Made by a program: the position numbers and the translations under genes. A stretch of 64,000 bases of DNA, from the NCBI GenBank assembly GCA_963742925.1, contig CAVUNV010000016.1, positions 124,001-188,000 on the forward strand, read 5' to 3'. This stretch comes from PALSA-612 sp963742925 (GTDB lineage: Bacteria; Actinomycetota; Thermoleophilia; Gaiellales; Gaiellaceae). Positions 63,949 through 64,000 of this stretch are shown here, piece after piece (position 1 is the first letter of the stretch; each line of letters starts with the position of its first letter). Under the pieces are notes generated by a model. That model worked only from the letters and a program-made list of their open reading frames with translations, did not search any database and was not told the DNA's origin.

Positions 63949-64000
63949 ATGGAGGCCAAGCACGACGTCCTGATCGTGGGGGGTGGGCTCGCGGGCATGC
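63949..64000 (+). CDS. Start of an FAD-dependent flavoprotein, cut by window edge
   Basis: The first 17 residues MEAKHDVLIVGGGLAGM show an FAD-binding GxGxxG loop. It begins 42 bases after sdhB, so it may be a second succinate dehydrogenase/fumarate reductase-type or other flavoprotein. Nothing more can be told. Confidence 0.6.
   Translation, partial: MEAKHDVLIVGGGLAGM

Overview
The window is high-GC DNA of about two thirds G+C with many GTG and TTG starts. The LexA box has the Gram-positive/actinobacterial form CGAAC-N4-GTTCG. Together with the mixture of genes (split succinyl-CoA synthetase, MoaD-MoaE fusion, YlbL-like Lon protease, ATP-dependent PEP carboxykinase, XerC/XerD pair, LacI-controlled maltodextrin locus) this suggests an actinobacterium, most likely of the Thermoleophilia (Gaiella/Solirubrobacter-like). 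That placement is an inference; no rRNA gene is present. At least 15 single-base frameshifts are visible, several in genes that should be essential or conserved (sdhC, xerC). They look more like consensus errors of a draft or metagenomic assembly than like true pseudogenes. One of them is proved internally by near-identical 390-base repeats.

Layout. 1-4200: a maltodextrin locus (secreted GH13 amylase, remnants of the transporter, substrate-binding protein, divergent LacI regulator with two operator-like palindromes); the transporter genes are collapsed by a deletion joining malF to the end of an ABC ATPase gene. 4200-11100: cell-surface genes (GNAT, ATP-grasp, GT2, a four-repeat secreted phosphatase, a nucleotidyltransferase-kinase fusion). 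11100-17900: a tight minus-strand run moaX, M50 protease, LOG-like protein, selA, O-methyltransferase, selB, DUF1877, which couples molybdenum cofactor and selenocysteine machinery. 17900-23400: methylmalonyl-CoA mutase, GT4, aquaporin, secG, tRNA-Leu, lexA, RNase P RNA. 23500-29000: VOC protein, histone-deacetylase-like hydrolase, 5'-3' exonuclease, PlsC, topoisomerase I. 29300-32500: primary sigma factor, LuxR-type regulator preceded by a structured leader, HD-GYP protein. 32500-43250: PgsA, biotin carboxylase/BCCP, ABC-2 exporter, sucC-methyltransferase-sucD, a double-thioredoxin protein facing an exported Cys-rich protein, aminotransferase, LapA. 43400-48950: YlbL-like protease, SDR, mdh, icd, citrate synthase, HEAT protein. 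48950-51770: XerD, XerC, APH-type kinase. 51900-57050: two secreted proteins sharing a C-terminal domain; the second (PQQ propeller) is split by a 2.36-kb foreign segment of truncated glycosyltransferase genes. 57050-64000: GNAT, an 18-Cys exported protein, pckA, sdhCAB, and the start of another flavoprotein.

How the genes work together: most TCA-cycle steps are encoded here in four separate blocks (sucCD, icd-mdh facing gltA, pckA, sdhCAB), fed by propionyl/methylmalonyl-CoA metabolism (biotin carboxylase-BCCP, mutase large subunit). The Sec and Moco genes together imply a selenomolybdoenzyme such as formate dehydrogenase elsewhere in the genome; no tRNA-Sec, selD or selenoprotein gene was found in the window. 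The strongest items for follow-up are the Sec/Moco operon with an embedded methyltransferase, the shared C-terminal domain of the secreted proteins, the thioredoxin/Cys-rich pair, the structured leader beside the HD-GYP gene, and the two rearrangement junctions.
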